Shown here: in pieces, positions 45,395 through 57,200 of the stretch | Position numbering within the stretch: position 1 is the first letter of the stretch | How the letters are laid out: the number at the start of each line of letters is the position of its first letter | Translations under genes and position numbers: made by a program | Assembly: GCA_036877525.1 (NCBI GenBank) | Contig: JAZGTH010000014.1 | Location: 4,414,501 to 4,478,500, forward strand | Direction: 5' to 3' | Source of the DNA: Chromobotia macracanthus | Taxonomy: Eukaryota; Chordata; Actinopteri; Cypriniformes; Botiidae | DNA: 64,000 nt | Notes under the pieces: generated by a model | Told to the model about the DNA's origin: nothing | The model's input: only the letters and a program-made list of their open reading frames with translations | Database searches by the model: none

Positions 45395-45512
45395 ATGGGC
45401 TGCACCGTGAGCCAGGAAGATAAAGCCGCGGCCGAGCGATCCAAACAGATCGACCGGAACCTGCGCGAAGACGGCGAGAAAGCCGCCAAAGAAGTGAAGC
45501 TGCTGCTGCTGG
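45395..45512 (+). CDS. gnai2: G protein alpha-i2 subunit, first coding exon (partial gene)
   Basis: GNAI2 is a membrane-anchored GTPase that couples receptors to inhibition of adenylyl cyclase. The ATG at 45395 has an ideal context (AACCATGG). The exon encodes 39 residues plus one base: MGCTVSQEDKAAAERSKQ, then IDRNLREDGEKAAKEVKLLL and L, ending at donor G|GTGAGT. It is 118 bases long, the usual length and phase for this exon in Gi genes, and stops at the first glycine of the P-loop. Gly2 (N-myristoylation) and Cys3 (palmitoylation) are present. Val5 and AAAERSK point to alpha-i2, whereas Arg24 and Lys35 are more like alpha-i3. The slc38a3 neighbour settles it as gnai2. The remaining exons lie beyond the window. 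Confidence 0.93.
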
Positions 45513-46367
45513 GTGAGTGCCGGCCTCGGGTCACTTATTTTACGCGACATATCACACGTTAACACGTCTCTGTAAGTCAGTCTGATGGTTAAATGTCCCC
45601 TCAGAGCCCCGTTGTGGTTAAACGTGTGGCTCTCAAATGATCTTCAGGTGATGCGCCCCGAAAGCTACTACAGAGCAAGTACGCACTTGCTTAATAGTCG
45701 AGCGAACCGTTCGCTTAAATCCATCGTTTTAGTAAAGAAAACCTTTCTTATACGTTGTTTTAACGTTTTCCGTGTGGTTTGATGACCTGTGGTCGGTTTG
45801 TTGGTGTTTTGAGGTGTTGCATTGATCATTTGAGTCCCTGGTTGCTGTAAGTGTTAGAAATGCATGTTTGGCGCACTACATGGATGGATGGATGGATGGA
45901 TGGTGTTATTGCTTTACAGATTTGTGCTGATGGTCGAAATGTGGACACTGATTATTAAAAATGAAATCTTAGGGTTTTTTTTCAGTGCATGTCATTAAAA
46001 CAATGAAAAGTGTCCAAGATGTTGACTTTCTAGTGTATGTATGTATGTGCACAACTCATTCTTTGCATCTCACTCAAGAGAAACAGAACCATAGAAATGT
46101 GGAGGTCGGTGTTCCTTGGGTTTTATTAGCGTGACGTTGAGGTAATGTTTTGACAGAACCTGTGATCACTCTCAGCATCTCTTGTGGTGCAGGACGGCCT
46201 CACACACGCTCACGCTCTGCATGAGCTTTGCCCTTTTCCGATCTGTTTTGACAGAAATGCAGGAATTCTGTGGTGGAGTGTTTTCAGAAACGGTCCAAAC
46301 AGAAGCCAGAAACATTCACCCTGAGCCAAACAAAGTGTTGAAAGGAAGATATTTGGCAGGGGTTGCG

Positions 46368-46467
46368 TATTGTACCCTTAGAGAAACCTTTATACAGAGT
46401 GCTAAACCATGTTTCTGTATTGTACCCTTCGAGAAACCTTTATACAGAGTGTTGAAGCATGTTGCTA
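46368..46467. repeat. 50-bp tandem duplication
   Basis: TATTGTACCCTTAGAGAAAC and the following bases to 46417 are repeated from 46418 with few differences (CTTAGAG/CTTCGAG, GTGCTAAACC/GTGTTGAAGC). The offset is exactly 50 bases. Confidence 0.9.
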
Positions 46468-49400
46468 TTTACTCATGTTTTACTCAGAAAATTACAAGCG
46501 TGCATCATTGATTTGGCTTTTTAAACAACGCAGTTCACAACACTACGGATTTGCACAGTGTTAGGAATGTAACGGGCCTGTCTATTACCTTTCTGTAGGC
46601 ATTTTGTTCTCCGATTTTAGATGTCAAACCAAACCCGTTAGCCATCTTTTATATCTAAAAGATATTTTTTTATATGCAAGCACTAGCAACTTTCAGTTCT
46701 TTTCAGTAAACAGTGAGTTAATCTCCGATCAGTCTGAGGGACTCCTACTCATTTAAATGTGTATAGCGAACATTTCAAATTCTTGTTTCCTATGTTTTCT
46801 ATGTTTCCTAATTGCTGTGAGTTACTCCATTTAATTGTAGGCCTTGAAATCATGTTGGCTGTACTGTAATAGCAGGCATGGAGTGCACACACTAGGTTAG
46901 AGATTGAGTCACTGGCTGCAGAGGTTGAAAATGACGCACAACTACACAAGAAACACATTTCTTTGAAAGTGGGAAGTGACTTTTGGTTTCCAATGTACCA
47001 TGTCCCTGAAAACAAAATTAAGTGATGTTTCATGTGCGACTTTACAGGATGGGCTGATTGGATTATTTCCCAGAAAAATGTCTTTCCCCAAAACAACAAA
47101 ACAGTGTTAACCAGTCACACAACTGGAAGATGTTTAAAAGTTACTCTCCACCTTCATACAGTAGGAAAAGACATTTTTATCTTTTTGTCTTTTACTTGGT
47201 ATATTTCATATGAAGAGATGCATGCCCCCACCTCTGTTCCACCCCTCTGGTCTTTCCAAACTCTTGGTTCAGAAGGGAGTGTTGCCTGGTTTGGATGAGG
47301 GACTTGGCTTCTATTTTTAGGTTGAGGCAGATGTAGGGAAAACGTTATATTTCCAGGCTACTGAAACTCTTAAGTTAAGGCCCTGAAGGAGTTTTAAAAC
47401 CTGCATCATTTTTGAGTCTATCTGAAATTCCTTTAATGATAAGGTGGTGTGGATATTTTCCTTTTTCTTCTCTTAATTCCAGGAATGATAATTAAACAGA
47501 TCTTCACTTAATCTTTAGATGAAGTCCCATCAGGTTTTCTAAACTTTGTTCAGATTTAATCATAATTAAAGGTAAATTTCATTAAATTTCTCTTGATTTA
47601 AATTAGATTTTGGATTTTTGTTGACGTCAAATAGTTTGAATATCTCGAAAATGTTCATTTTTCATTTGTTGATTTTTTTTTTTTGCTACATTAGTGTACT
47701 TAATCCATTTCAAGTATATTCACAAGCATTCATGTTAAAGCAATAATGTTCCATGTTCAGTTTCAGAATTGTTTCCTGTCGAAACTAAATAATGTAATAA
47801 AGGGTTGTCGTTATCAGTATTCTGCCTGAATCTTGGGCATTTTGATAGTCCGGTCAGAGTATGTGTCTATAAGGCTTCTCTGAGCCCATGTGACAGGTTT
47901 GACAAAACCTGTTAAAGTGATCCTGGATAAAACCAGGCTTTTGCCTCTGTGCCTTAGCCATCGGGCTTAATAGCAATGATAGTGATAAATAGAGCGATAA
48001 TAACACAGAAGACAAACGCTCATCCTGTGTGCTGTTCTTATCACACTGCTAAATAAATGCATGATGAGCATTTGGCAAATAGCCCTAGAAACAAACAAAC
48101 AAAAAAAAAACCCATTAAACCCTTTTGCGCAGGAGAGATGACAGGCAGTGTAACTCTTTCTTGTCATCTTTGCTTGTATGGTCCTTCACCACATGGAAAT
48201 CGTATTTGCATGCTTTGTTTACCATCTGTGTTGACCACTTAGTGGAGAAAAGCTGGTTTGTTTAGGATCCCTCTATAAAGCTGTCACTGTAATAAAGGCA
48301 GGTTATGTTCATCTGTCTATATTTAATTATACGTATGCATATAAATAGACTCAGAGTTGAGCCGATTTGTTATGTAAGTTGGTGTGATGTTATAATATAG
48401 GTTTGAAGGACTTCGCAGTGTGATTAAAGGGTGAGGTAATAGCAGGCTATGTGTGGCTGTGGGTGTGTGTATATGTGTATGTGATCTCTAAGTGCTACTG
48501 ACAAGACTGTGTCTGTTTCTGACTTCGCTTTTTGTAATGGTTCAAGGAATGCCCCAGCCCTGCCTTTCCACTTATTGTTATGAAGTGGAGCTCACGGTTT
48601 AGTTGGCGGTTATATTTTGAGTGCAATACATATCTTAACATAGGCGTAGTAGCATTTGGTTTTGGAAATTTAACATTTCTAATGGCAGATCTCTTTGGTA
48701 TGACCTGATGGCTGGTGTTTACACCCTTCTGTGCCAAAGACCTAAATTCAAATCCTTCCTGATGTGATTTAACAATGTTGTTTTTATTAAACAGCAGTCA
48801 CACAAAAATGGAAAATAGGTTTTTTGAATTTGTCAGTGAATAAGTCAAAGATTAAAGTGAGGTTTAGGACAAACCTTTTCACAAAATTTGGCAAAAACCT
48901 TGAAGGCTTTTTTGGGGCTTTATAATGCGCATTTTACCAGTTTACACACACTGAAGATTAGCTGAAATAAAGTGGGCTTTTATACATCAGAGCTCCATCA
49001 TCATGTTCTTACCATTTCCTCAATGCAAGGTCAAAACGCTCATTGGGTCCCCTGTTGCTATGGTTGGAGTTTATACAGTATTTCCTTTAATCATGAGAAA
49101 CACGCAGGTTTACGTTTACATTTTCTAAGGTTGGGTTCAAAAAAATAATCTCTGTAACCTCATAAGAGGTCAGAGGCATTCACTGCTGTAAAGAGAACCA
49201 GAGCATTATTGAACTTGACTTATTCAACATTAACTTTTGGTCAGTGAAGTGTAATATTTACCTAGAAAGTCCTCTGGGTTCCAGGAAGTTCCTTGTTGGC
49301 GAGGTCATAGGTTTCTGTTTAATAAATTTCTCATACAGCAATTGTATACATGGTTTTAAAGCTTTTGGCTAATATATATGGATATCTCAGCTATAATATA

Positions 49401-49742
49401 AATATATATGGATATCTAACTTGAGAAAAGCCTTTTCTAGACGCACTTGATATGTCAATTAAAGAGGATTTCCTCAGTTTGTACTTGGCCCCTGTGAATG
49501 GCTGGATTAATCAGTAAGCCATTCTGCCTTCATCTTCTTTAAATAGTTTTCGAGTTCCATAAATGTTACTGATCTCAACTTTAGTTACTGTTAAAGCCCA
49601 AAGTGGTTAAAAAATGTGCAAATGCACAAGGAGTAATGGCTTTTTCTCTCTGTTGGCAAATCTTCTAAATGCGAATCGGATTTTATCAAGCATTAACGTT
49701 AGAAATTTTTTTTGTTAGCCAATTTAACAAGTTCTCCGTTTC

Positions 49743-49970
49743 TTAAAGGAACAGCGCACCCATAAAGAAAACTGTCTGCATTTACTCACCCCCATGATGT
49801 TACAAAACCACATGGCTTTCTTTCTCTGTGGAACAAAATCAGATATTTTTAGCAGATTACCATCCTTTTCCATATAATTTAAATGAATTGTACAAGTGCT
49901 GGTGAGCTCCAAAAATTACAAAAAGCACCATGAATTAGTCTATACAACTTAGTATTTACTTTACTTAGTC
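49743..49970 (+). mobile_element. AGTTCACCC-type MITE, 5' part
   Basis: TTAAAGGAACAGCGCACCCA is followed by CTGCATTTACTCACCCCCAT, ATGGCTTTCTTTCTCTGTGG and GAGCTCCAAAAATTACAAAA. This is the order of a common cyprinid MITE whose left end reads TTAAAGGGATAGTTCACCC. A clear right terminal repeat was not found. It is a relative of the element at 680. Confidence 0.6.
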
Positions 49971-50280
49971 CTCAGATGCCACTCGATAGCTTTTTCTGAG
50001 GACCAGGCCGAAGTTTAAATTATTATTCAATAGAAATATTTTTCTCCAGTGTAGCTTCAAAGTATTACTTTTGTTTTTGTCCATTGAAATATTGCATCAT
50101 ACTTGACATCAGACCTCATTGGCTCTCGTGTGTCTGATGACTCCATTAAGGTCAGTCCTGTTGACTTGACATTCCGTATCGGAATGGAAGCAAATACAAA
50201 TGACATGCTGGTGAATCAATGATAACACTGTTTTACGGGCGGGAATTATGTGCTGTTGTGCTAATGTGTTGTTGAATTTG

Positions 50281-50513
50281 AAATATTTAGTGATTTAGCC
50301 TTAAATACTGAATACGTTCATTCGCTTTTACAAGTTCTACAGCATTCTTTTGTGAACTGTTGTTTTGTTTTCTGTGGCTGGTCCTTGGGCAGGTTTTGTG
50401 GATTTGGGTCAATCACACCTATTGTGTGCATGTGTGTGAGACAGTGACAGTGTTTTGACAATTTGTTCAGATTTTATTCACGCACTGTAATACACACATT
50501 CTTTCCATATCGA
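50281..50513 (+). repeat. Direct duplication, copy 1
   Basis: This segment runs from AATATTTAGTGATTTAGCC to CATATCGA and is highly similar to 52791-53030. Shared stretches include GTTTTCTGTGGCTGGTCCTT, TATTGTGTGCATGTGTGTGA and TTTATTCACGCACTGTAATA. It lies in gnai2 intron 1. Function and family are unknown. Confidence 0.9.
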
Positions 50514-52790
50514 TGGAAGAAAACAATAACTTGATGATAACTTCTACAGACTGTCTGTCTTCGGAAAACCTCTTGGGATTACCCTTCTGGCCTCTTCTAT
50601 TCTCTTCTGTACTGATTAAATTCTTTAAACTTGGTATTCACTGCTTTCGTTTAGGCATGTTGCCACATACGGCCAGAGAGCTGAAAATGGCTATATGCGA
50701 GATAATAATCTGGCTTTATTTTACACCAGGAGCAGCGTTCTGTTTTTTTCTGTGGTCTGCTCACCTTTCTGTGGTGTGCTCTACCACAGGGCTGTAAGAC
50801 CAATGAGAGCTTTGACATAGATGTGCGAGGTCCAGAAATTTGCACGTAGATCACAAACGCAGGCCATCTGTGTGTGTGTGTGTTTGGGCTACGCTGGTTT
50901 GCTGAGATGAAGATGGTCGAAAGATGTGCTGAATATTTTACTTGCTGTTGAATGCAAGCTGCAACATCTATATTCTTTTAAACATTCGAGCTGCACACAT
51001 GCAACTATGACCCTGTCATTCTGTGAGCTTACTACTGCGTGACTGCATCACGGAGCGCACATTCGTCCTCTTTGCCTGTGAGGAGAGCCAGCGGGAACTC
51101 TCTGCGTTTATTTCCCTCCGACCCATAAGAACCAACGACATGCAGCTACTGTAAACTCCAGTGACTGGGAAAACGCATTTTGAAAAACGTCTTTATGTGC
51201 ATTCGATGCCAGAGGTTGCTGAAATGCGACCAGAGGTTCATAACCTCTTTTGCATCACCAGGAAGGTCGAAGGTCACGTCATTAGGTTTACATTTACTGG
51301 CTTGCCTCAGGAAGTAGCTGACCCCTATATCTTAGATGTCTTAATATTCAAGCTTCCCTTATGAAGTAAGTGTGGTGTGATTGCTGAAGTGGGGGCTTCC
51401 TTGTGGGTAAAAGCTTCTTCTTTTGTGGACTGTTAGGCTAATGCATGTCTCTTTCAGCTTAAGTAAACATGATGTTTATAGACAAAAGAACAGGGTTGAT
51501 TCTTGGTTAGTACATCTGGAGGGTATAAATTGGTTAGATTTTATATTAGTGGTTTTTGTTAACTGTGTTGCTTTTAATGTCAGCATAAAATCAATATTGA
51601 CCCTGTTTTCATTTCTTAATGTCCATTTCTGGCCTTATTGTACATTCATCAGTGCAGTTATTTTTTTTTTTTTTACATTACCCAGGCCACACAGGCTATT
51701 GGGTAATTTTTGTTAGTCAAACCGTAGCAAACCCCAACTCGGGTCCATTCTGCTATAAAACGTCAGCTTCAGATCCAATCAAGTCAATAAAGATTAAGTC
51801 ATTTGTTTTTTGTTTATCTTTTATATGTTCTGTTTCAGACGTCACATTAAGTAAAATAGGTTGAGAATACCATTTCATGTTGTTTTTGCCAAGCATGTTA
51901 CTGAGCTTTTGTCAGTTTTGATTATGAAAAACAAAACAAAGATTATCTTAATATAAGGAGTTAATAACAAAGATTTTATTAAGTAGACTATGATCTCTTA
52001 TCTCCAATAAGCAGATTGGGATGCCAAAGTACAACATCATTCGATGTTTGTCTTTGTGACAAATATCACGATTTGTTGACATCACAAAGCTCGCCCAATA
52101 GGGGCTTGTCACAGCTTGATGTTAGTCACTGATTTCGCTTCGTTGGTTCATTAAACCGGTCTGTCTCCTACACAGTTGGGCAGAGAGAGAGACAGCGTGT
52201 TGATGCAGTGCAGGCAGGTCTTTGTTCTCGAGTCTGTGGGGCATGTTGAGATGGTGCCAGCCGCTTGGGAAAGAACAGATCAGCTAGCTCTGTCTCAGAG
52301 GTGCAGGGCGGAGGGAGTGAAAATGAAAAACCCTGAAACTCCCGTTTCCTTTTCAGCCTGTTGCTCGCCCTCGCTCGCCCACTTATCTCTGCGCCTGTGC
52401 TTACAGAGCTATGCACAAACACAAGGCGTTCATTAGGGAAAACGTATGCCGGAGTCTTCAATGAACGCTTGAGCCTGTTCCTGGGTGCCGTGTAGTGAAT
52501 CATGCATTAGCATACTCTCTAGATTCATGTGTTTGTGTGGCTTGTGAGATAGTGTTATTGGATTTTCAGGGCCATGGGTCCTGTCCCCATAGCTGATGTT
52601 GAACTCTAATTGGTGTAACGTCTTTCTTATCACTTTTGATCTAACGGCTGCTTAACAAACACCGCTTGTGCTTCGATCCCTCACTTGGTTCTTGTCTCTT
52701 TATTTGGGCAATTCTGCTGCTCAGGTTGTATTGATTGTAATGATCATGGAGAAGCTGGAGCTTGTATATACGGTTACTGTTTCTTAGTGT
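50514..52790 (+). other. gnai2: gnai2 intron 1, between the duplicated blocks
   Basis: No exon was recognised. GC content rises locally at 52165-52400, which includes CTGTTGCTCGCCCTCGCTCG. This could be a regulatory element, but nothing in the sequence proves it. Open frames on both strands there resemble no known protein. Confidence 0.6.
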
Positions 52791-53030
52791 ATATTTAGTG
52801 ATTTAGCCTTAAATACTGGATATGTTAATTTGCTTTTACAAGTTCTACAGCGTCTTTTGTTGGCTGTTGTTTTGTTTTCTGTGGCTGGTCCTTGGGCAGG
52901 TTTTGTGGACTTGGGTTGACCAAACCTATTGTGTGCATGTGTGTGAGACGGTGACAGTGTTTTGACAATTTGTTTTATTTCTTTTTTAAATTTTATTCAC
53001 GCACTGTAATACACATTCTTTTCATATCGA
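52791..53030 (+). repeat. Direct duplication, copy 2
   Basis: This is the second copy of 50281-50513, in the same orientation and about 2.5 kb away. It differs by scattered substitutions and an extra TTATTTCTTTTTTAAA-type insertion. A related word pair, AAGCTGGAGCTTGTATATAC (52752) and AAGCTGGGGCTTGTATACGG (53030), brackets it. Confidence 0.9.
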
Positions 53031-54144
53031 AGCTGGGGCTTGTATACGGCTACTAACACTGCTCTCGGGTCTGTTATTTTTGGCGACATGGTGAGCTCGC
53101 ATAAAACTGATATATAGAGTATATAGTATATTGAGTTTTTTTTATTGAATTTACAGAAACTGTTTTTTGTCTCGTTTAATAAAACTGGTGCTGGAGGAAT
53201 GATGTCATTTCCTGCTCAATCTCCAAACCACTTCCTCTTTTGGCTTGTCTCAGTCAGTGCTGAGGCTGAGGTTGGTGCTACCCCTTCTTTCATTTGATTC
53301 AGGAAGCGAACACACCCTTCCTGTTGAACGCTTTTTGCTTCTTCGGGGGCAAATTGTCGACACAGCTCTTCTACGTAATTGCCCCACTTTTGCCCTGCTT
53401 AAAAAAAACGGTCACAATTGTAAGCCATTTGGACAAATCTGCTTTGTGTTTGTCTGTATCATTGGTTAAATCGCTAATGTTGATGTTATTAATAAAAGCG
53501 TGTACAGTCTATTGTTGTGTAGCTTCATTGCCATTTATTACACTAGCTTATAAGGTCCAGATGTCAGTGTTAAATTCTGTATGTAAATGTGTGGAATTAA
53601 TATTATGATAAAGGGTTGATTCAGCTGGCAGTTTTAAACTTTACATTATAGGTCCGTTCATTTATCTTTTCAGTGATTTGTGTTCATTTGATTTAAAGTA
53701 GTGAAAGCAGAAATGTTATTGGGAAGTTGGCTTTTCTTTTGTAGTGAACATTTCAAAGTTGTGACCACTTCTCCCTTCCTCCTGTTTTCAAGCACATCAC
53801 ATGTCTGCTAGTGCAGCAAACACATCTGCCAGTATGTGAAACTCATCTGTCGTTATTCTGTCTTAAAATCAGACTTTACCAACAGAGGTGATGGATCAGA
53901 CGTGTGTGTGTGTGTATGTTTTACAGCTCAGTAAAGCTTAGCAAAATTGTCACTGTTATTTTCAAGGTAATTTTGCTTGCAAATTGCATGACATTGCAGT
54001 AAATGTGTAAAAAAACGTATGCATAATTCAAGACCACATTAATGGTTTGCATCACTTTTACTACAGTTTGGCCTGCAAAACGTGATGGGTGGCCATGTCC
54101 CTCTGTTAGGAGATCTGTTCTGTATGAACTGGGGATTCAATAAA

Positions 54145-54275
54145 CTTAGATGTCAGAGCTGTAGCTTTGTAAGGCAAAGCTCCAACATATCGCACAGGCA
54201 TTATGGGCAACCTGAGTTTGAGTCCCAGCCCTCCACTCTCCTGTCACGTCTTACTGTACTACACTGTCCTATTTG
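54145..54275 (+). mobile_element. Probable tRNA-derived SINE, degraded
   Basis: CTGTAGCTTTGTAAGGCAAA resembles an A-box region, and GAGTTTGAGTCCCAGCCC resembles a B box. A tail with TTACTGTACTACACTG and TAAGGGCATAAAT follows. Stems do not form a tRNA, and the match to the other SINEs is weaker than for the copies near exon 12. Confidence 0.45.
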
Positions 54276-57200
54276 ATAAGGGCATAAATTCACAAACATA
54301 TTGTTAGGAAAAAAGGAAGGCTTTCATGGGAATACAGTAGTGCTATTACAGCCGATAAGGTCGAACAGCAGGGCATGGTGCCCAGTAATGCTCTAGTGGG
54401 CCATTAAACAAACATTGACAGACTCTGCCTTTGTGCTACGATACAAATATGAAATCCCTTTCTTCTCCTCTCTCTTGCTCTGCCCTGCTGGGAAGCTGGA
54501 AGGTGTGTCTATTGCAAGTCATAAATGCTGTTAAACTTTTCTGGATTTTCCCCTGTGATTAATACTTTGAGATGAGCTTGTCTTTGGTAAATAACATTAA
54601 ATATAAACTGCACTCTAACCTGCACTGTGGTTAATTAGTGGTGAATGAATTAGTTAATTATGTCATGCAGCTTGTTGAGAAGAGAGTTGTGATTATATAT
54701 TATTTTTAGCCTTCAGACTTTTTTTTTTTAATTGGCAATGAAACTATGCACTATTATAACTGTCGTGATACAGATTAACACTCTGAAATTAATTTCAAGT
54801 GTGCTGTATTAAAGTTGAAGGACTCACTGTGACAAGGATGATTTAAAGGCTCTGAATCCATTAAAAGGTTTCGAGATGAATGTTACTGTGCCGCTTTAAT
54901 AGTCACTGTGGTGCTCGATTGAGCATACTGAGCAATGAGGTGTGCATCACTGGTCCGCTGTCTAAGACGGAAGACCTCGTAATGACTTCATAGCAGTAGG
55001 GGGATATGATTTTTCATGGAATGGACTGAAAATTGATGCTATGCACATTGTATATTAACTTTATACTGAAAGTCTCTTAGCACAGGATGAACTACACTGC
55101 TGAAAGGCACTTCTGCCTGTCGAGCTGGAGGGGACGGCCGTCACAGTTCTTTTTTCTTTCCACCCTGATTTGGTCATAAATAACAGTGAATTCAGAGATT
55201 GTACCAGTGACTTTTGCAGTTGTACCCTGTCTTTTTCTGACTTGCACCACTTCCTGCTCACAACTTCCTGCTTTGATCCACAAGACTGCAGAAGAACCAC
55301 AGCAGTCCGACTCACAATCTGACGAGCCCTGGCACTCCGTTCCAAAGATAACTCTTTGGTATGATTTATTTTTTTTTTGGATGCATGTAGGTTGTGGATG
55401 GTGAAAGTCTCCACAGCAGTCTGAATCCGTGGCCTCTTATCGCAGACCGCCGTGGCCGTCATCAGCCTGCTGCTCAGAGGTGATTAGAAGATGGATTAAG
55501 GAAAAACTTGAGCTAAATGAAGGGAAAATCCCTTAGTGTTTGATTAGACAAGCACACATGGGAAAAAAAGGCTTTGCTGATAAAGATGGTGCTTCTTAAG
55601 TACTTACTGTATGACAAATGAGGGATGGGGAACGAATTACCATAAATGTGACTGTTCAAGACTTGATTTTTTTTTTAAGGAACATCATTTGACAGGTTAC
55701 AACTACCACAGTTTTCACTGATAATTATTTTGACGCTTAATTGTGTTGTGTACAAACCAAATATAAAACCATTATGTAACTTGCCTCCCTTTCATGATTT
55801 AAAGGAGGTCATTATCTACAGAACAAAACATAAAAACAACTACTTTAAATGAATGTGACCTAAATGCTCAAAAGCCCAATATTATCATTTTATACACACC
55901 TCAAAAAGATGGCAAGACCTGCCTTTTCTGAGACTGTGTAGTGAGAAAGAAAGCAGGAGGGATTTCAATCAGAGAAGTAAGATGAAGGATGAATGAAGAG
56001 GAGAGAGAGTGTGTTTGGGGTTGGAAAGGATGCAGAATGCAGCTGGGGCCGGCCTGCAGTACTAAGGCCTTTGTGATTTGTAATTATGTCGTGCACCACA
56101 GGCCTGTAGTTTTGAGCTCTGCCGCAGAAAGACTCTTTGTGGGGTAGCCTAACGTGACCAGACTGAAAACCAGAGAGGGAGGGAGAGTAAAGTGAGGCAA
56201 CCCTTAAGGATCCACCCACATAATGGGAGAGAAAGTAAGTGAAAGGTAATTTGGCAACGCACTGCACTGCCCCCCTGAAGCCGCCTGAGACTTTTTAAAC
56301 AGTCTCAACTCTGCTGTGACTTCTCCACTTCATCATTTTGAGGTTGTTTTGTGCTTTGCAGTCCCACAGAATCTGCCACCACGTTGACTTGTAGTTCCAC
56401 CCCACATGACAATGAATTTATGGCACTTCATAAAGGTTTCCTAAGAATAGTGTCGTTTGCTGCTGTACCTTTGAACAGTCTGTGTGTCCGCCGCCGCTGG
56501 GCTAATCATTAGCTCAAGACACCTGTGTGTTACACCGCAGCAGTAGCAGGAGAGGCCACGGGGGGATCAATAGTGACAGGAAACACAGACACCTGATTGC
56601 AAGAGCTCTGGGGAGTGAGACAAGTGTGTGTGAGAGGAGGCAGCGATAACATTGCTTCATGCTAATCTGTAAAAAAAGATAAGAAACATAAGAAAAAAAA
56701 AATTAGAAAACCATACAGAGCTTTGTGTATGTTTACCCGTTTCAGCAGTTTATCTATGGGATTTTAGCCTACCAGTGCCAGGTGGTGTTGTGTATTGTAA
56801 TACCATCACGACTGTCACTTCAAATTGTTTTACTTTGCATGGAAAAGCCTGTTGTTACGTTGCTAAGCAATTGGATTTACGTTTTTTTTAACTGGGGAAT
56901 AAATCCTATAGATTTATGGATGGACAACATGAACAATATCCGGGGGTCAGAATATCAGAGAGAATTGGGCTTTTATGACTTGGGGGAGTCTAAGCAACTG
57001 CATAGTTACGCCCTGGTAACCACCCACAATACTCTAGCAATGTGAGTGTTGCCCACTCAGGAAAAACGCAACTAAAAAGCCCCCTTTTTTATTTGTTTTA
57101 GAAAAGGTTAACTTTTCTAAATGTCTAGAATCGTTTTTGTACTTTTTATGAAGTCTGGTAGTGCTGGCGTTTCTCTTGTAATAGTTGTATTAAGTTTTCA

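Larger units (their letters stand above)
45513..50280 (+). other. gnai2: gnai2 intron 1, first part
   Basis: No second exon (expected to encode GESGKSTIVKQMK) was found. It holds a short (ATGG)n run at 45881, a 50-bp tandem duplication at 46368, a small ATATATGGATATCT duplication at 49372-49420 and an AGTTCACCC-type MITE at 49743. The rest is AT-rich and unrecognised. Confidence 0.7.

Noticed and set aside
55061..55462. 133-codon open frame on the minus strand in gnai2 intron 1
   Set aside because: No recognisable motif, no initiation or splice context, and low-complexity Ser/Lys content. It is most likely a chance frame.
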